The translations under genes were made by a program, and so were the position numbers. A stretch of 64,000 nucleotides of DNA from Dyella choica (GTDB lineage: Bacteria > Pseudomonadota > Gammaproteobacteria > Xanthomonadales > Rhodanobacteraceae). Below are positions 55,622-64,000 of this stretch, piece by piece (the first letter of the stretch is position 1; each line of letters opens with the position of its first letter). The notes beneath the pieces are model-generated. The model searched no databases, was not told the origin of the DNA, and saw nothing but the letters and a program-made list of their open reading frames with translations. Location: positions 248,001 through 312,000 of the forward strand of contig NZ_RYYV01000003.1 of NCBI RefSeq assembly GCF_003977665.1. Direction: 5' to 3'.

Positions 55622-55803
55622 AAGGCCTCCCGCGTCGGTTGGGCAGGTCATCCTGGGGGTTCCGCCAATGAGTCTGGGCGCCGGCCGGTGCAAGGCCTGT
55701 CAATTCGCCGCGCGAGGGCCGGCTTTTGCCGCAGCGCAGTTGGCGCCCCTGGAACGGGGCGACCATAATGGTTGCTTTCCCATGGCAGTCGCAGGATCTC
55801 CCG

Positions 55804-57474
55804 ATGAACGCCCCCACCCGCATCGACACCACCCGCACCATTCGCGCTCCGCATGGCACGGCGCTGACCTGCAAGAGCTGGCTCACCGAGGCCCCGTACC
55901 GCATGCTCCAGAACAATCTGGACCCGGCCGTGGCGGAAAACCCGGCGGAACTGGTGGTCTATGGCGGCATCGGCCGCGCTGCGCGCAACTGGGAATGCTT
56001 CGACGCCATCCTGCGCGCCTTGCGTGACCTCAACGACGACGAAACCCTGCTGGTGCAGTCCGGCAAGCCGGTGGGTGTGTTCCCCACCCATCCGGATGCG
56101 CCGCGCGTGCTGATCGCCAATTCCAACCTGGTGCCGGCGTGGGCGAACTGGGAGCACTTCAACGAGCTGGATAAGAAGGGCCTGATGATGTACGGCCAGA
56201 TGACGGCCGGTTCGTGGATCTACATCGGCTCGCAGGGCATCGTGCAGGGCACCTACGAAACGTTTGTGGAAATGGGCCGCCAGCACTATCAGGGCAGCCT
56301 CAAGGGCAAGTGGATCCTCACCGCGGGTCTCGGCGGCATGGGCGGTGCGCAGCCGTTGGCCGCCTCGCTGGCCGGTGCATGCAGCCTCAATATCGAATGT
56401 CAGCAGAGCCGCATCGAATTCCGTCTCAAAACGCGCTACGTCGACGAGCAAGCCAACGATCTGGACGATGCGCTGGCCCGCATCGAGAAATACACCAAGG
56501 CCGGCGAAGCCAAGTCCATCGCCTTGCTCGGCAATGCCGCCGACGTGCTGCCCGAACTGGTGCGCCGGGGTGTCAAGCCCGATGCGGTCACCGACCAGAC
56601 CAGCGCGCACGACCCGGTCAACGGTTACCTGCCGCAAGGCTGGACGGTGGAGCAGTGGTTCGAGCGGCGCAAGAGCGATCCGGCCGGCACCGCCAAGGCC
56701 GCCAAGCAGGCCATGAAAAAGCACGTGGAAGCCATGCTCGCCTTCCATGCCCAAGGCATTCCCACCTTCGACTACGGCAACAACATCCGCCAGATGGCCA
56801 AGGACGAGGGCTGCGCCAATGCCTTCGATTTCCCCGGTTTCGTACCCGCTTTCGTGCGCCCGCTGTTCTGCCGCGGCATCGGCCCGTTCCGTTGGGTGGC
56901 GCTCTCCGGCGATCCGGAAGACATTCTGAAAACCGACGCCAAGGTGAAGGAACTGATCCCCGACGATGCGCACCTGCACAACTGGCTGGACATGGCCGAA
57001 CAGCGCATCAGCTTCCAGGGCCTGCCGGCGCGCATCTGCTGGGTTGGCCTGGGGCTGCGTCACAAGCTCGGGCTGGCCTTCAACGAAATGGTGCGCAAGG
57101 GCGAACTGAAAGCTCCGATCGTGATCGGCCGCGACCACCTCGATTCCGGCTCCGTCGCCAGCCCCAACCGCGAAACCGAAGCGATGAAGGACGGCAGCGA
57201 CGCCGTCTCCGATTGGCCGCTGCTCAACGCATTGCTCAACACTGCCGGTGGTGCGACGTGGGTGAGTCTCCATCACGGCGGTGGCGTGGGCATGGGTTAC
57301 AGCCAGCACAGCGGCGTGGTGATCGTATGCGATGGCAGCGAGGCGGCCGACAAGCGTATCGCCCGGGTGCTGTGGAATGATCCGGGCACCGGCGTGATGC
57401 GGCATGCGGATGCCGGCTACGACATCGCCGTTCAGTGTGCGAAGGAGCAGGGGCTCAAGCTACCTATGCTGTAA
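55804..57474 (+). CDS. hutU: Urocanate hydratase
   Basis: A 556-residue NAD-dependent enzyme that converts urocanate to imidazolonepropionate, the step before HutI. The NAD site is in [21 protein letters not shown], and the catalytic Cys is near the conserved [13 protein letters not shown] end region and [10 protein letters not shown] stretch. Length is typical. An AGGA site precedes the ATG. It stands alone, over 20 kb from hutF, and no hutH is next to it in the window. Confidence 0.97.
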   Translation: MNAPTRIDTTRTIRAPHGTALTCKSWLTEAPYRMLQNNLDPAVAENPAELVVYGGIGRAARNWECFDAILRALRDLNDDETLLVQSGKPVGVFPTHPDAPRVLIANSNLVPAWANWEHFNELDKKGLMMYGQMTAGSWIYIGSQGIVQGTYETFVEMGRQHYQGSLKGKWILTAGLGGMGGAQPLAASLAGACSLNIECQQSRIEFRLKTRYVDEQANDLDDALARIEKYTKAGEAKSIALLGNAADVLPELVRRGVKPDAVTDQTSAHDPVNGYLPQGWTVEQWFERRKSDPAGTAKAAKQAMKKHVEAMLAFHAQGIPTFDYGNNIRQMAKDEGCANAFDFPGFVPAFVRPLFCRGIGPFRWVALSGDPEDILKTDAKVKELIPDDAHLHNWLDMAEQRISFQGLPARICWVGLGLRHKLGLAFNEMVRKGELKAPIVIGRDHLDSGSVASPNRETEAMKDGSDAVSDWPLLNALLNTAGGATWVSLHHGGGVGMGYSQHSGVVIVCDGSEAADKRIARVLWNDPGTGVMRHADAGYDIAVQCAKEQGLKLPML

Positions 57475-57491
57475 AAGCATTCGCGATGTCT

Positions 57492-57533
57492 CGCTCCCTC
57501 CTTCGCCACTTACATGGGCGAGGGTAGGGAGCG
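57492..57533. repeat. Palindrome after hutU
   Basis: CGCTCCCTCCTTCGCC and GGGCGAGGGTAGGGAGCG flank an 8-base loop, with small bulges. Possible terminator; similar to the other CTCCCTC/GAGGGAG stems. Confidence 0.6.
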
Positions 57534-57604
57534 GCGACCGTGGAGCCATAACGCTCAAGCAAGGATCATTCGGATTTTCACCCCCGCACTACGAAGGACT
57601 GCAG

Positions 57605-57967
57605 ATGAGCGGAAACGAAACCACGGTGGTCTTGTTCCGACCAGTGGGGCCGGAGGAGCTTGAGTTGCTCCAGCAAAACCAATTTCGCCGCTGGCCGCCG
57701 AGGCTCCCTGAGCAGTCCATTTTTTATCCTGTCGCGAACGAGCGCTACGCGTGCGAAATTGCCGAGCGCTGGAACGTCAAGGACAGCAAGTACGGCGCAG
57801 TGACACGTTTTTGCGTACGAGGGGATTTCATGTCCCAATACCCCATCCAAAAGGTGGGGTCGTCTTACCACACGGAATGGTGGGTGCCGGCTGAGGATTT
57901 GGATGCGCTCAATGACAATATTGTCGGTGTCATTGAAGTGATACGAGAGTACGGCTCGCGTGCGTGA
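57605..57967 (+). CDS. Conserved hypothetical, often labelled ADP-ribosylation/crystallin J1-like
   Basis: A 120-residue protein: LFRPVGPEELELLQQNQFRR, then PPRLPEQSIFYPVANERYA and VGSSYHTEWWVPAEDLDALN. This pattern belongs to a widespread family of small cytoplasmic proteins. The label sometimes attached to it is not supported by experiment as far as I know. An AAGGA site precedes the ATG. It opens a patch with lower GC than the core genes; the next gene overlaps its end. Confidence 0.72.
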   Translation: MSGNETTVVLFRPVGPEELELLQQNQFRRWPPRLPEQSIFYPVANERYACEIAERWNVKDSKYGAVTRFCVRGDFMSQYPIQKVGSSYHTEWWVPAEDLDALNDNIVGVIEVIREYGSRA

Positions 57968-57977
57968 ATCGCATCGA

Positions 57978-58346
57978 ATGACTGGGATTTTGGTGCTTGG
58001 CTTAACGGCCGGTCTTTGCGGAACTGCCAAAGCGAGCGAACCCAAACCGGATGAACGCAACGCGTGTGAAAACCTGAAACGTGCAGTTGCTGTCCAGCGA
58101 TCAGCGCCGCACGGCCCGCGGGAATATCGCTGCGAACTCGTCCCTGCGGAAGAAAGCGCCAAGCGTTACTACGTTTTTGCGCTACGCTCCAATTTTCCCG
58201 CTTCGCCTGATGCTGGACCTGGTTGGGTAGGCAGTGCTCTTGTTGGCTGGTTTGCAGTCTCCAAAGACACTGGCGAGATATACGAGTGGAATGTGGGGGA
58301 CAACGCAGTGGGTAAACGGTTTGCTCCTGGATGGCGCCACCATTAG
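57978..58346 (+). CDS. Small exported hypothetical protein
   Basis: A 122-residue protein with a signal peptide (1-20, ending AKAS) and a mature domain with one Cys pair (Cys in NACENL and YRCEL). It ends VSKDTGEIYEWNVGDNA, as in several small immunity-like or surface proteins. No family is recognised. A GTG at 57960 overlaps the previous stop and is the alternative start. It follows the 120-residue gene closely, so they are probably cotranscribed. Confidence 0.6.
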   Translation: MTGILVLGLTAGLCGTAKASEPKPDERNACENLKRAVAVQRSAPHGPREYRCELVPAEESAKRYYVFALRSNFPASPDAGPGWVGSALVGWFAVSKDTGEIYEWNVGDNAVGKRFAPGWRHH

Positions 58347-58430
58347 GCCAATGTCCCTATCTTTTGTGTTCTTGATCGGGTGCCGGCGTATAGAGTCAGG
58401 ATTTGAATTGCGCAACGGGGGGGGAAGGAA

Positions 58431-59018
58431 ATGCCTTTGCAAACAGAACAGATCTTGCGCCAGGAACTCGGCAGGGAGGAGCGGCTTCTATGGAGCAGCA
58501 TGCCACTGCAGGGTCTGCGCTTGCGTACATCGGATGCCGTTGCCATCCCATTCAGTCTGCTCTGGGGCGGTTTTGCGTTCTTTTGGGAATATTCGGCCGT
58601 GACGAGCCATGCGCCGTTTTTCTTCATGCTTTGGGGTGTCCCTTTTGTATTGATGGGTTTGTACATTACGGTAGGACGGTTCTTTGTAGATGGCTATCTG
58701 CGCACCCGAACCTATTACGGTGTTACTGACCGGCGAGTCATCATCATTAGCGGCTTTTCCGGGAAAGAAGTGAAGAGCCTGAATCTGAGCGGATTGAACG
58801 ACATTTCCCTAAAAGAGCAGCCTGATCGCAGCGGCAGCATTACCTTCGGAGCGAGTAATCCCATATATGCCATGAGGAGAGGTACGGCATGGCCTGGGGT
58901 GAACAAGCAGCTGGCGCCAGCGTTTGATCCGATCGCAGAAGCGCGAAAGGTTTACGATGTTGTTCGTGAGGCGCAACACGCCCAGACGGTTAGAGTGGTA
59001 GCTGGATCAGGTGGCTAG
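58431..59018 (+). CDS. Membrane protein with a bacterial PH-like domain
   Basis: A 195-residue protein. Two hydrophobic segments at about 38-56 and 62-84 are followed by a PH-like stretch, RTRTYYGVTDRRVIIISGF, then SLNLSGLNDISLKEQPDRSGSI, typical of bPH2-type domains. The function of such small proteins is unknown. An AAGGAA site precedes the ATG. Codon use is less GC-rich than in core genes. Confidence 0.78.
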   Translation: MPLQTEQILRQELGREERLLWSSMPLQGLRLRTSDAVAIPFSLLWGGFAFFWEYSAVTSHAPFFFMLWGVPFVLMGLYITVGRFFVDGYLRTRTYYGVTDRRVIIISGFSGKEVKSLNLSGLNDISLKEQPDRSGSITFGASNPIYAMRRGTAWPGVNKQLAPAFDPIAEARKVYDVVREAQHAQTVRVVAGSGG

Positions 59019-59148
59019 CACTGTTTGAGGAGGCACGTAAGCTTTGGTGTAAACCCTCGCATCGCTAACTACATAAACATGGCAGCGATGGCCGCCAAGC
59101 TAAAGCTGGGCTGATGCCAGAAGACTTTGTACGGCAAAAGCGCAATGA

Positions 59149-59173
59149 AGCTGGGATTGGCATCCCAGCCTAC
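59149..59173. repeat. Half unit of the GTAGGCTGGGA palindrome (copy 8)
   Basis: AGCTGGGATTGGCATCCCAGCCTAC forms one hairpin. It lies between the converging PH-domain and immunity-like genes, 58 bases past the stop of the latter. Confidence 0.82.
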
Positions 59174-59230
59174 GCCGCTCATTCATCGCCCCGGCCTGAT
59201 CCCGGGGCGATGAACGATCGAGCAAGGGTC

Positions 59231-59683
59231 TCAAGGCGCGCTGGAAGCTTTTGACGCGGCCTTGGCAATGCTCTTACAGAGCGACTGCATGCCGTTCGGG
59301 CAGTGCGCAGCATTCTGCTTGATCTTGTCCAGGTCGCCGGTGTCCAGCGTCGAATTGATATGCCACAGTACGAACGGGCGTAGCGCAGGCGTTTTCGCGA
59401 TGAGAGGCGAGAGCTCCGGCAACGTATCCCAGTGATCGACCAGTAGACGAGCGACGGCTTCGGAGCTCCCTTCAGCAATGCTTCCGTCATCGCACTGCCT
59501 GAACTTCTCACGAAACGTAGCGATGGCCGCCCAGCTATTGAGCGTATCCACGGCGGCATCCGCAGCTTCGGCTTGGGAAGCTGCGCAGGCGGCCGCAGGC
59601 GTTTTCGCCATCGCGCTTCCCGCGGCAAGCAGGGATAGCGCCAGGAAGGCGAGTTTACGGATGCACATGGGTTTTGTGTCCAT
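59231..59683 (-). CDS. Small exported protein, candidate immunity protein for the L,D-transpeptidase-like gene
   Basis: A 150-residue protein with a signal peptide (cleaved after AMA, about residue 26) and a small helical mature domain with four Cys (AACAAS, FRQCDD, AHCPNG, LCKSI) that probably form disulfides. RPFVLWHINSTLDTGDLDKI is the best-defined motif. Its start lies 29 bases inside the preceding L,D-transpeptidase-like gene, so the two are made together. A periplasmic partner made with an exported cell-wall enzyme is the typical layout of an effector/immunity pair. A second Met at residue 6 is an alternative start. Confidence 0.72.
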   Translation of the reverse strand: MDTKPMCIRKLAFLALSLLAAGSAMAKTPAAACAASQAEAADAAVDTLNSWAAIATFREKFRQCDDGSIAEGSSEAVARLLVDHWDTLPELSPLIAKTPALRPFVLWHINSTLDTGDLDKIKQNAAHCPNGMQSLCKSIAKAASKASSAP

Positions 59684-60113
59684 GCAGATGGTTGCCGTAC
59701 TGGGCCTGCGCTTGACGGTTGCCGGCTACTTCCATGACCGTGAGCGGATCAGCGCCAATCGCATTCTTGATCGCCAGCATGGCTTCGTCGGAAGTACGAA
59801 TGCAGCCCATGGTGGGATGCTGCGGGCCTGGCAGGTGTTTGGCATTGGCGCGGCCCGAATGCAGGCCAATCCCGGAATGGTGCGGCACGTCGAAGCGGAT
59901 GATGCCATAAGAGCCATAAGGCCCGTTGGGGTTTGCCGCGTGGCGGTGCGGTGCGGTCTTGTCTTGAACCGGGTAGGTGCCGTTGGGCAGGTGGGATTTG
60001 ACCGTGGCGTGACTGTCGACGTTGTTATAGGCAGTCCACGTACCCAGGGTTTTCCCGTCCTTGCTGATCAGGGAAACCTGGTGCTTTTCTCCATCGAAGT
60101 GCAGTTTTGACAT
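59655..60113 (-). CDS. L,D-transpeptidase-like (YkuD-fold) protein, candidate type VI-style effector
   Basis: A 152-residue protein without signal peptide. GIGLHSGRAN (His85) and TMGCIRTSDEAM (Cys104, Arg106) match the L,D-transpeptidase active site, with His and Cys 19 apart; the usual His before Gly-Cys is Met103. The N-terminus KLHFDGEKHQVSLISKDGK is a compact beta domain and the C-terminus is His-rich. Lack of a signal peptide plus a coupled exported partner suggests delivery by a secretion machine to attack peptidoglycan. No such machine is encoded in the window, so the effector role is inference. Confidence 0.78.
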   Translation of the reverse strand: MSKLHFDGEKHQVSLISKDGKTLGTWTAYNNVDSHATVKSHLPNGTYPVQDKTAPHRHAANPNGPYGSYGIIRFDVPHHSGIGLHSGRANAKHLPGPQHPTMGCIRTSDEAMLAIKNAIGADPLTVMEVAGNRQAQAQYGNHLHGHKTHVHP

Positions 60114-60267
60114 AAGGGAGCCTTTTTTCCATGTTCACAGTGGGACAGCTTGGGAACGAAGCTCGAGGAATTACATCCATGGCCGCCTGCGAAAGGCGAC
60201 CATGCTGTGGAGCGTAAATCATCAGCGACAAATATTGCATTAATCGGTCAAATAAGAGCGCCGAGTA

Positions 60268-61611
60268 TCAGTTTTTCGTCGGCAGCTGTTTATAAACGAC
60301 CCCGCCCTTCATCACAAACGGCACTTGTTCGAGCGCGCTGATGTCCTGCGTCGGATCCCCTTGCACAGCAATCACATCCGCATCCAGCCCGGCCTTGAGC
60401 TGTCCGAACTGATCCTGCTGCCGCAGAATCTTCGCATCCACTGCCGTCGCTGCCAGCAGTGCACGTGCCGGTGACATGCCGTTGCGCACCATCCATTCCA
60501 GTTCCTTGTAATTCGTGCCGTGGGTGAACACGCCCACGTCGCTGCCGCAGCCGATGGTGACGCCGGCCTGCATGGCGAGCCTGAAGGCATTGGCGGCCTG
60601 CTGCATATCGGCGGTGGGCGGCTGGCCGGGCTTCCAGCCATGGAAATACTCGGCATAGGCGGCTTCGGCCTCCAGCGTCGGCAGGTAGGCGACGTTGTGC
60701 TGTTTCATGAGCTCGAACACCTCGCGCGTGCCGCCATAGCCATGTTCGATGGTGTCGACGCCAGCCAGCACGGCGCGGCGCATGCCTTCGGCGGTGGTGG
60801 AGTGCATGGAGACAGGTAGGCCCAGCGAGTGGGCGGTGTCGACGCCGGCTTTCAGCTCATCCTCGCTGAAGGTGGGCATGGCGCCCTTGCTCTTGCCGCA
60901 ATGGTAATCGGCGTAGATCTTGATCCAGTCCGCGCCATGGCCGGCCTGGTCACGCACGGCGTCGATCATTTGCGGCAGGCCGGCGACCGGAATGCCGCCT
61001 TGCGGCAGGTTCAGGTCGGTGCGAAATCCATCGGGGCCGGGGCCGTAGCAATGCGCTGCAATGGTGGCGCGCGTGGCGACAAATAGATGCGGGCCGGGGA
61101 TCAGGCCCTCGTTGACGGCACGCTGCACGTCCACGTCGGAATAGCCCGCACCTTCGGTGCCCAGGTCGCGAAGCGCCGTGAAGCCCGCCATCAAGGTGTC
61201 GTGCACGTGCTGCACGGCTTCGACGGTGCGGTACGCCAGCGTTTCCTTTAACACCTGATCGTCCCACAGCGTTTCGTTATAGGGATGCAAGAAGATATGC
61301 GAGTGCGCGTCGATCAAACCAGGTAGCAAGGTAGTGCCGGGCAGTTCGATGGTTTGCGTACCGGGTGGTGCATGGACGTCCGAAGCAGGCCCCGCTGCAA
61401 TGATCTTGTCACCTTGCACCAGCACCACCCAGCCGGGGTGCGCCTGTTCGCTGCGTGCATCGAACACGCGATCGGCCTTGAGCAGCCAGGCGTGATCGGC
61501 CGCTTTGGCGGACGACACAGCGTCCGCCGTTACCGTGGATGCACCCATGGCGCAAGTCATCAAAATGCCGCCGAACAACGCGGCAAGGCGTTGGAACCGT
61601 TGCTTCGACAT
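60268..61611 (-). CDS. Secreted amidohydrolase (imidazolonepropionase-like family)
   Basis: A 447-residue zinc hydrolase. Signal peptide at 1-30. Metal ligands are in LIDAHSHIF, a Lys in [10 protein letters not shown], His in SMHSTTAEG and IEHGYGG, and Asp in GCGSDVGVF. This layout matches the prolidase/Xaa-Arg dipeptidase-like amidohydrolases of xanthomonads. The periplasmic substrate is probably a dipeptide or cyclic amide. GGGGAGC before the ATG decides the start; a GTG at 61674 lies at the flanking repeat. 60114-60267 is AT-rich and without a gene. Confidence 0.88.
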   Translation of the reverse strand: MSKQRFQRLAALFGGILMTCAMGASTVTADAVSSAKAADHAWLLKADRVFDARSEQAHPGWVVLVQGDKIIAAGPASDVHAPPGTQTIELPGTTLLPGLIDAHSHIFLHPYNETLWDDQVLKETLAYRTVEAVQHVHDTLMAGFTALRDLGTEGAGYSDVDVQRAVNEGLIPGPHLFVATRATIAAHCYGPGPDGFRTDLNLPQGGIPVAGLPQMIDAVRDQAGHGADWIKIYADYHCGKSKGAMPTFSEDELKAGVDTAHSLGLPVSMHSTTAEGMRRAVLAGVDTIEHGYGGTREVFELMKQHNVAYLPTLEAEAAYAEYFHGWKPGQPPTADMQQAANAFRLAMQAGVTIGCGSDVGVFTHGTNYKELEWMVRNGMSPARALLAATAVDAKILRQQDQFGQLKAGLDADVIAVQGDPTQDISALEQVPFVMKGGVVYKQLPTKN

Positions 61612-61674
61612 GGTTGCTCCCCAGGGTCTTGTCGGCCGGACCAACCCTTTATAGCAAGAACGAGTCGAGAGCAC

Positions 61675-61739
61675 GTAGGCTGGGATGACAATCCCAGCTT
61701 TCCGGTCGATGGCAACGCTGGGATTGCATCCCAGCCTAC
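61675..61739. repeat. Extragenic palindrome, GTAGGCTGGGA family (copy 9), holding a stop codon
   Basis: GTAGGCTGGGATGACAATCCC at 61675 pairs with GGGATTGCATCCCAGCCTAC ending at 61739. Read on the minus strand its right end gives the TAG (61738-61736) that ends the ABM-fold gene. Confidence 0.9.
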
Positions 61740-62395
61740 CTATTCGTCGGATAGTACTGCGGCGCCTCGCGGCGATCCTTCAAGCTGTAATCGCGGATGA
61801 CCCGAATGGCGTAGATGTTAGCCCCGGCATCGCTGCCGCGGATGGCGAGCTCGGCAAAGTCGTCCGCTTCCTGCTGTGTATGCCAACCGGCAAGGACCGC
61901 ACTGCGCTCGCCGGTGTTGAAGTGTTCGAACACGTCATGGTCCAGTACTTGGGGGCGCGCTGCATCGATGAGCTGGTTCAATGCGCAATCCCTGGGAAGG
62001 ATGCCATCGACGATCGTCAGCGCCGTGACTTGGCCGACTTGCGTCTGGTCTTGCCGCATCCACCCTATGTGGCGATCTGCGAATCGGCCGGCGACGCGCG
62101 TCACTTCGCCCACCCGGATGCGGTAATCGTCGAGCACGCCTTCACGTCCGCGTACTTGCGCAGCGTGGTGCTGTTCCAGCGTGCGCCATTGCACTAGCGC
62201 TTTTTCGTTGTCCCACAGTGACAAGGACAACAGATAGCCGTCGCGGGAGCAACTGCGGAATCGCTCGTTTTCCAGAAAACCGGGAACCTTCGTCAGTGCC
62301 GGGCGCAGACCGGCGGCGATCCGTAAATAGTCATCCTTGTATGCAGGATGGGGTTTTACTTCGAAAACGACGGCGAATAGTGAGCGGTTGGGCAT
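61736..62395 (-). CDS. Antibiotic biosynthesis monooxygenase (ABM) fold protein
   Basis: A 219-residue protein. The first half (1-105) is an ABM-type ferredoxin-like domain ([21 protein letters not shown], then [11 protein letters not shown] and [17 protein letters not shown]). The second half is a degenerate repeat of similar size. Such domains occur in heme- or quinol-processing and unknown enzymes. The stop codon lies in the adjacent palindrome. It follows the alpha/beta hydrolase gene after 9 bases and is cotranscribed with it. Confidence 0.85.
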   Translation of the reverse strand: MPNRSLFAVVFEVKPHPAYKDDYLRIAAGLRPALTKVPGFLENERFRSCSRDGYLLSLSLWDNEKALVQWRTLEQHHAAQVRGREGVLDDYRIRVGEVTRVAGRFADRHIGWMRQDQTQVGQVTALTIVDGILPRDCALNQLIDAARPQVLDHDVFEHFNTGERSAVLAGWHTQQEADDFAELAIRGSDAGANIYAIRVIRDYSLKDRREAPQYYPTNR

Positions 62396-62404
62396 AGGTC
62401 AAGA

Positions 62405-63406
62405 TCAAGGAGCCGTGTTTTCCGTGGCGCGGATGAAGGCGATCACGCTTTCGTACAGCGAGTGCCGGTTCTTTTCCAGATGCATGACGTGCGTGCCATC
62501 ATCGATGCGTAGCTGCCACCTCAATGGGCTGCCCGTGAACCTCTCAAGAAAGCGGGCGGCGCCCGCATCGTTCACAACGTCGTCGTAGTTGCCGTACACG
62601 ACGAACACCGGAACGGTCACTCTCGAGGCATCGTAGGGATAGCTCCCGGCCATGACGCTATCGATGTCCGCCAGGGGACCAAAAGGGATGCGCAATGAAT
62701 CATCCGGATCGCCTTGCACATGCGGGACCGTTGCCGCAAAGGCTTGAGCCCAGCTTTGATCCATGTTGGGTTCCAGCAGGTGTTTGCCGGGAGGCAGGAT
62801 GCTCTTGAAGCGCAACTGTTCAAGTCGCTGCTGCGCGGTAATTGTCCACCAGGCAGGGCGATCCGCAGGGTCTTCGGCGGTCCCCTGCACGGGAACGATC
62901 GGGCCGAACAAGGTGAGGGAGGACAGTTCATGCGGGTGTGTTGCCGCGAATGTCGCAGCCGGCAGCGTGCCCCAGGAATGGGCAACGATGTGTATCGAGG
63001 TCATGCCGTGATGCCTGCGAAGCTCGTCGACCGCCAAGGCAATCTCCCTGGCCGCAGTCTTGGCATCGGTGACCGGCCCCGCGCCATGGGCGGGGCCAGA
63101 CATTGCCGGTGGCCGGCTGGACGCACCGAATCCAAGGAAATCCAGACCACAGGCTGCATAACCCTGGCGTGCGGTGGATTGGATCCAGGAATCGCCCGGC
63201 GCGAACTCGAAGCCGGAGGCCAGCATGGTCGGAAAGCTCGCGCCGTGAACAAACAGTACGCTCTTGTGCGTACTATGCGTGGGCCTGGCGCAGTGAAGCG
63301 CCAAACGCTCGGTAGGCATATCCGGGATCGTGATGAAGCGAGTGCCGACAGGAATACCCTGGATGGTTGCGGAGGAAGACAGCGCCAACAGGAATGAAGC
63401 GAGCAT
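62405..63406 (-). CDS. Alpha/beta hydrolase, probably exported
   Basis: A 333-residue alpha/beta hydrolase. VLFVHGASFPT is the oxyanion loop, VAHSWGTLPA the GxSxG-like elbow (A-H-S-W-G), with Asp in YGNYDDVVN and His in DDGTHVMHLE. The N-terminus MLASFLLALSSSATIQG looks like a short signal peptide; an upstream in-frame TAG excludes a longer start. The substrate is unknown. It heads a two-gene unit with the ABM protein and is divergent from the last gene. Confidence 0.85.
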   Translation of the reverse strand: MLASFLLALSSSATIQGIPVGTRFITIPDMPTERLALHCARPTHSTHKSVLFVHGASFPTMLASGFEFAPGDSWIQSTARQGYAACGLDFLGFGASSRPPAMSGPAHGAGPVTDAKTAAREIALAVDELRRHHGMTSIHIVAHSWGTLPAATFAATHPHELSSLTLFGPIVPVQGTAEDPADRPAWWTITAQQRLEQLRFKSILPPGKHLLEPNMDQSWAQAFAATVPHVQGDPDDSLRIPFGPLADIDSVMAGSYPYDASRVTVPVFVVYGNYDDVVNDAGAARFLERFTGSPLRWQLRIDDGTHVMHLEKNRHSLYESVIAFIRATENTAP

Positions 63407-63540
63407 GCGTGACCAGGGGATGAGGAGTGCGCGGTCAAGCTAACTTAGGATCGATAAACGATGCTTCGGCCTTGAGCAAAGCATGGGAGCGAAAGGGATG
63501 CTATGGCGCACCATTCATCTCCAATGAGGGGGCTTCGTCC

Positions 63541-63993
63541 GTGACTTTCGAGCAGGCCATGAGCTTTATTCGCGAGCACGGGGTCGTGCTCAGCGCGGCC
63601 CGTGGGCCGGTACCGCGCATGGCCGAAGTCATTGCCGGCGAGCCGATCAAGGGCAGCTGGTGGGCGCATCCGGCCAGTCGTCAGATTTTCAGGCTGTTTC
63701 AGCAGCTGGCCGAGTCGCCGGATATCCTCGTTTGCCGTTTTGTCGATGGAAAAATCACCTTCGTGCACCGGCGGCTATGGCCCGCGCTGGTCCGGCTTGC
63801 CGATCGCTTCGAGCCGGCGCGGCTTGCGCAGGTGCACGAGGAGCACACCGCCAAAGGACATCATGAAGCGCATGAAGTGCCTTATCCGCAATGGGTGCCG
63901 GCGCAGGTATGGGAGGAAGCCAAGCGGCTCAGTGTGAAGCAAGCGCTGGCGCTGCTGGGCGCTGCCGTGCCGCCATCGAAGGCTGGCGTATAG
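63541..63993 (+). CDS. Conserved hypothetical protein
   Basis: A 150-residue protein. FIREHGVVLSAARGPVPRMAEVIAGEP, then GSWWAHPASRQIF and VCRFVDGKITFVHRRLWPALVRLADRF, look like a conserved family found in many bacteria, but I cannot name a function. The GTG at 63541 has a GAGGGGG site; an in-frame GTG at 63427 would add 38 poorly conserved residues and overlap the neighbouring start region. No signal peptide or membrane segment. Confidence 0.72.
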   Translation: MTFEQAMSFIREHGVVLSAARGPVPRMAEVIAGEPIKGSWWAHPASRQIFRLFQQLAESPDILVCRFVDGKITFVHRRLWPALVRLADRFEPARLAQVHEEHTAKGHHEAHEVPYPQWVPAQVWEEAKRLSVKQALALLGAAVPPSKAGV

Positions 63994-64000
63994 GCCTTCG

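Noticed and set aside
55648-57405. Long open frame antisense to hutU (585 codons)
   Set aside because: Opposite a clear gene; mirror of GC-rich third positions.
63427-63540. Longer start for the last gene
   Set aside because: The added residues look non-coding and the GTG at 63541 has a strong GAGGGGG site.
1-64000. CRISPR arrays, tRNA or rRNA genes, insertion sequences
   Set aside because: No regularly spaced direct repeats, no cloverleaf T-loop signature and no transposase were seen on reading both strands; a short degenerate case could be missed without a program.

Overview
The window is about 64 kb of GC-rich chromosome from a gammaproteobacterium, most probably the Rhodanobacteraceae/Xanthomonadaceae (Dyella, Rhodanobacter, Luteibacter or Frateuria type). 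This is inferred from the order asd, fimV, truA, trpF, trpBA, accD, from the family types, and from several families of extragenic palindromes. No rRNA, tRNA, CRISPR array, prophage or insertion sequence was recognised. Nearly all of it reads as ordinary core chromosome with a few accessory patches.

Layout. 1-3.7 kb: a neprosin-family secreted peptidase cut by the left edge, a HIT protein coupled to a dienelactone hydrolase, and a methanethiol methyltransferase. 3.8-8.4 kb: rimO, a DUF3025 gene, greB and an MltD-like lytic transglycosylase. 8.4-9.1 kb: a gene-free stretch built from nested inverted repeats. 9.2-15.5 kb: a small hypothetical gene, psd, prmB, aroC, a 2-hydroxyacid dehydrogenase, asd and a secreted coiled-coil protein. 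15.6-23.7 kb: fimV, truA-trpF, a LysR regulator divergent from trpBA, and accD. 23.9-24.0 kb: a cluster of DnaA-box-like 9-mers. 24-28 kb: PAP2 phosphatase, glycosyltransferase, DUF4399 protein, gltX. 28-30.6 kb: a zinc group (zur, a MerC-type membrane protein, a CDF exporter) and the ribosomal protein THX.

30.6-36.4 kb: hutI with a ClC antiporter, a GNAT/nitrilase fusion, and hutF. 36.6-39.3 kb: a membrane RsbU-type phosphatase that also carries an anti-sigma-type kinase domain, coupled to its STAS antagonist. 39.4 kb: a row of four hairpins. 39.6-45.3 kb: a small lipoprotein, two LysR regulators, an aldo/keto reductase, an alpha/beta hydrolase and an MFS transporter. 45.5-51.3 kb: an ENPP-type phosphodiesterase, a DUF1348 protein, a flavoprotein, and a translationally coupled alkylation-repair operon (Ada-AlkA fusion, Ogt, cupin). 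51.5-55.6 kb: a secreted TPR protein, a membrane-anchored catalase-like peroxidase coupled to a cytochrome b561, and a secreted unknown. 55.8-57.5 kb: hutU. 57.6-60.1 kb: an accessory patch with three small genes of uncertain function and an L,D-transpeptidase-like protein followed by a small exported protein, which resembles an effector/immunity pair. 60.2-64 kb: a secreted amidohydrolase, an ABM-fold protein, an alpha/beta hydrolase and a conserved hypothetical.

The most distinctive features are non-coding. A palindromic repeat with ends GTAGGCTGGGA occurs about ten times, mostly between converging genes, and in four copies its sequence supplies the stop codon of one or both neighbouring genes. 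Almost every convergent gene junction here carries some palindromic element. Functional calls rest on visible motifs and remembered family features; no database search was made.
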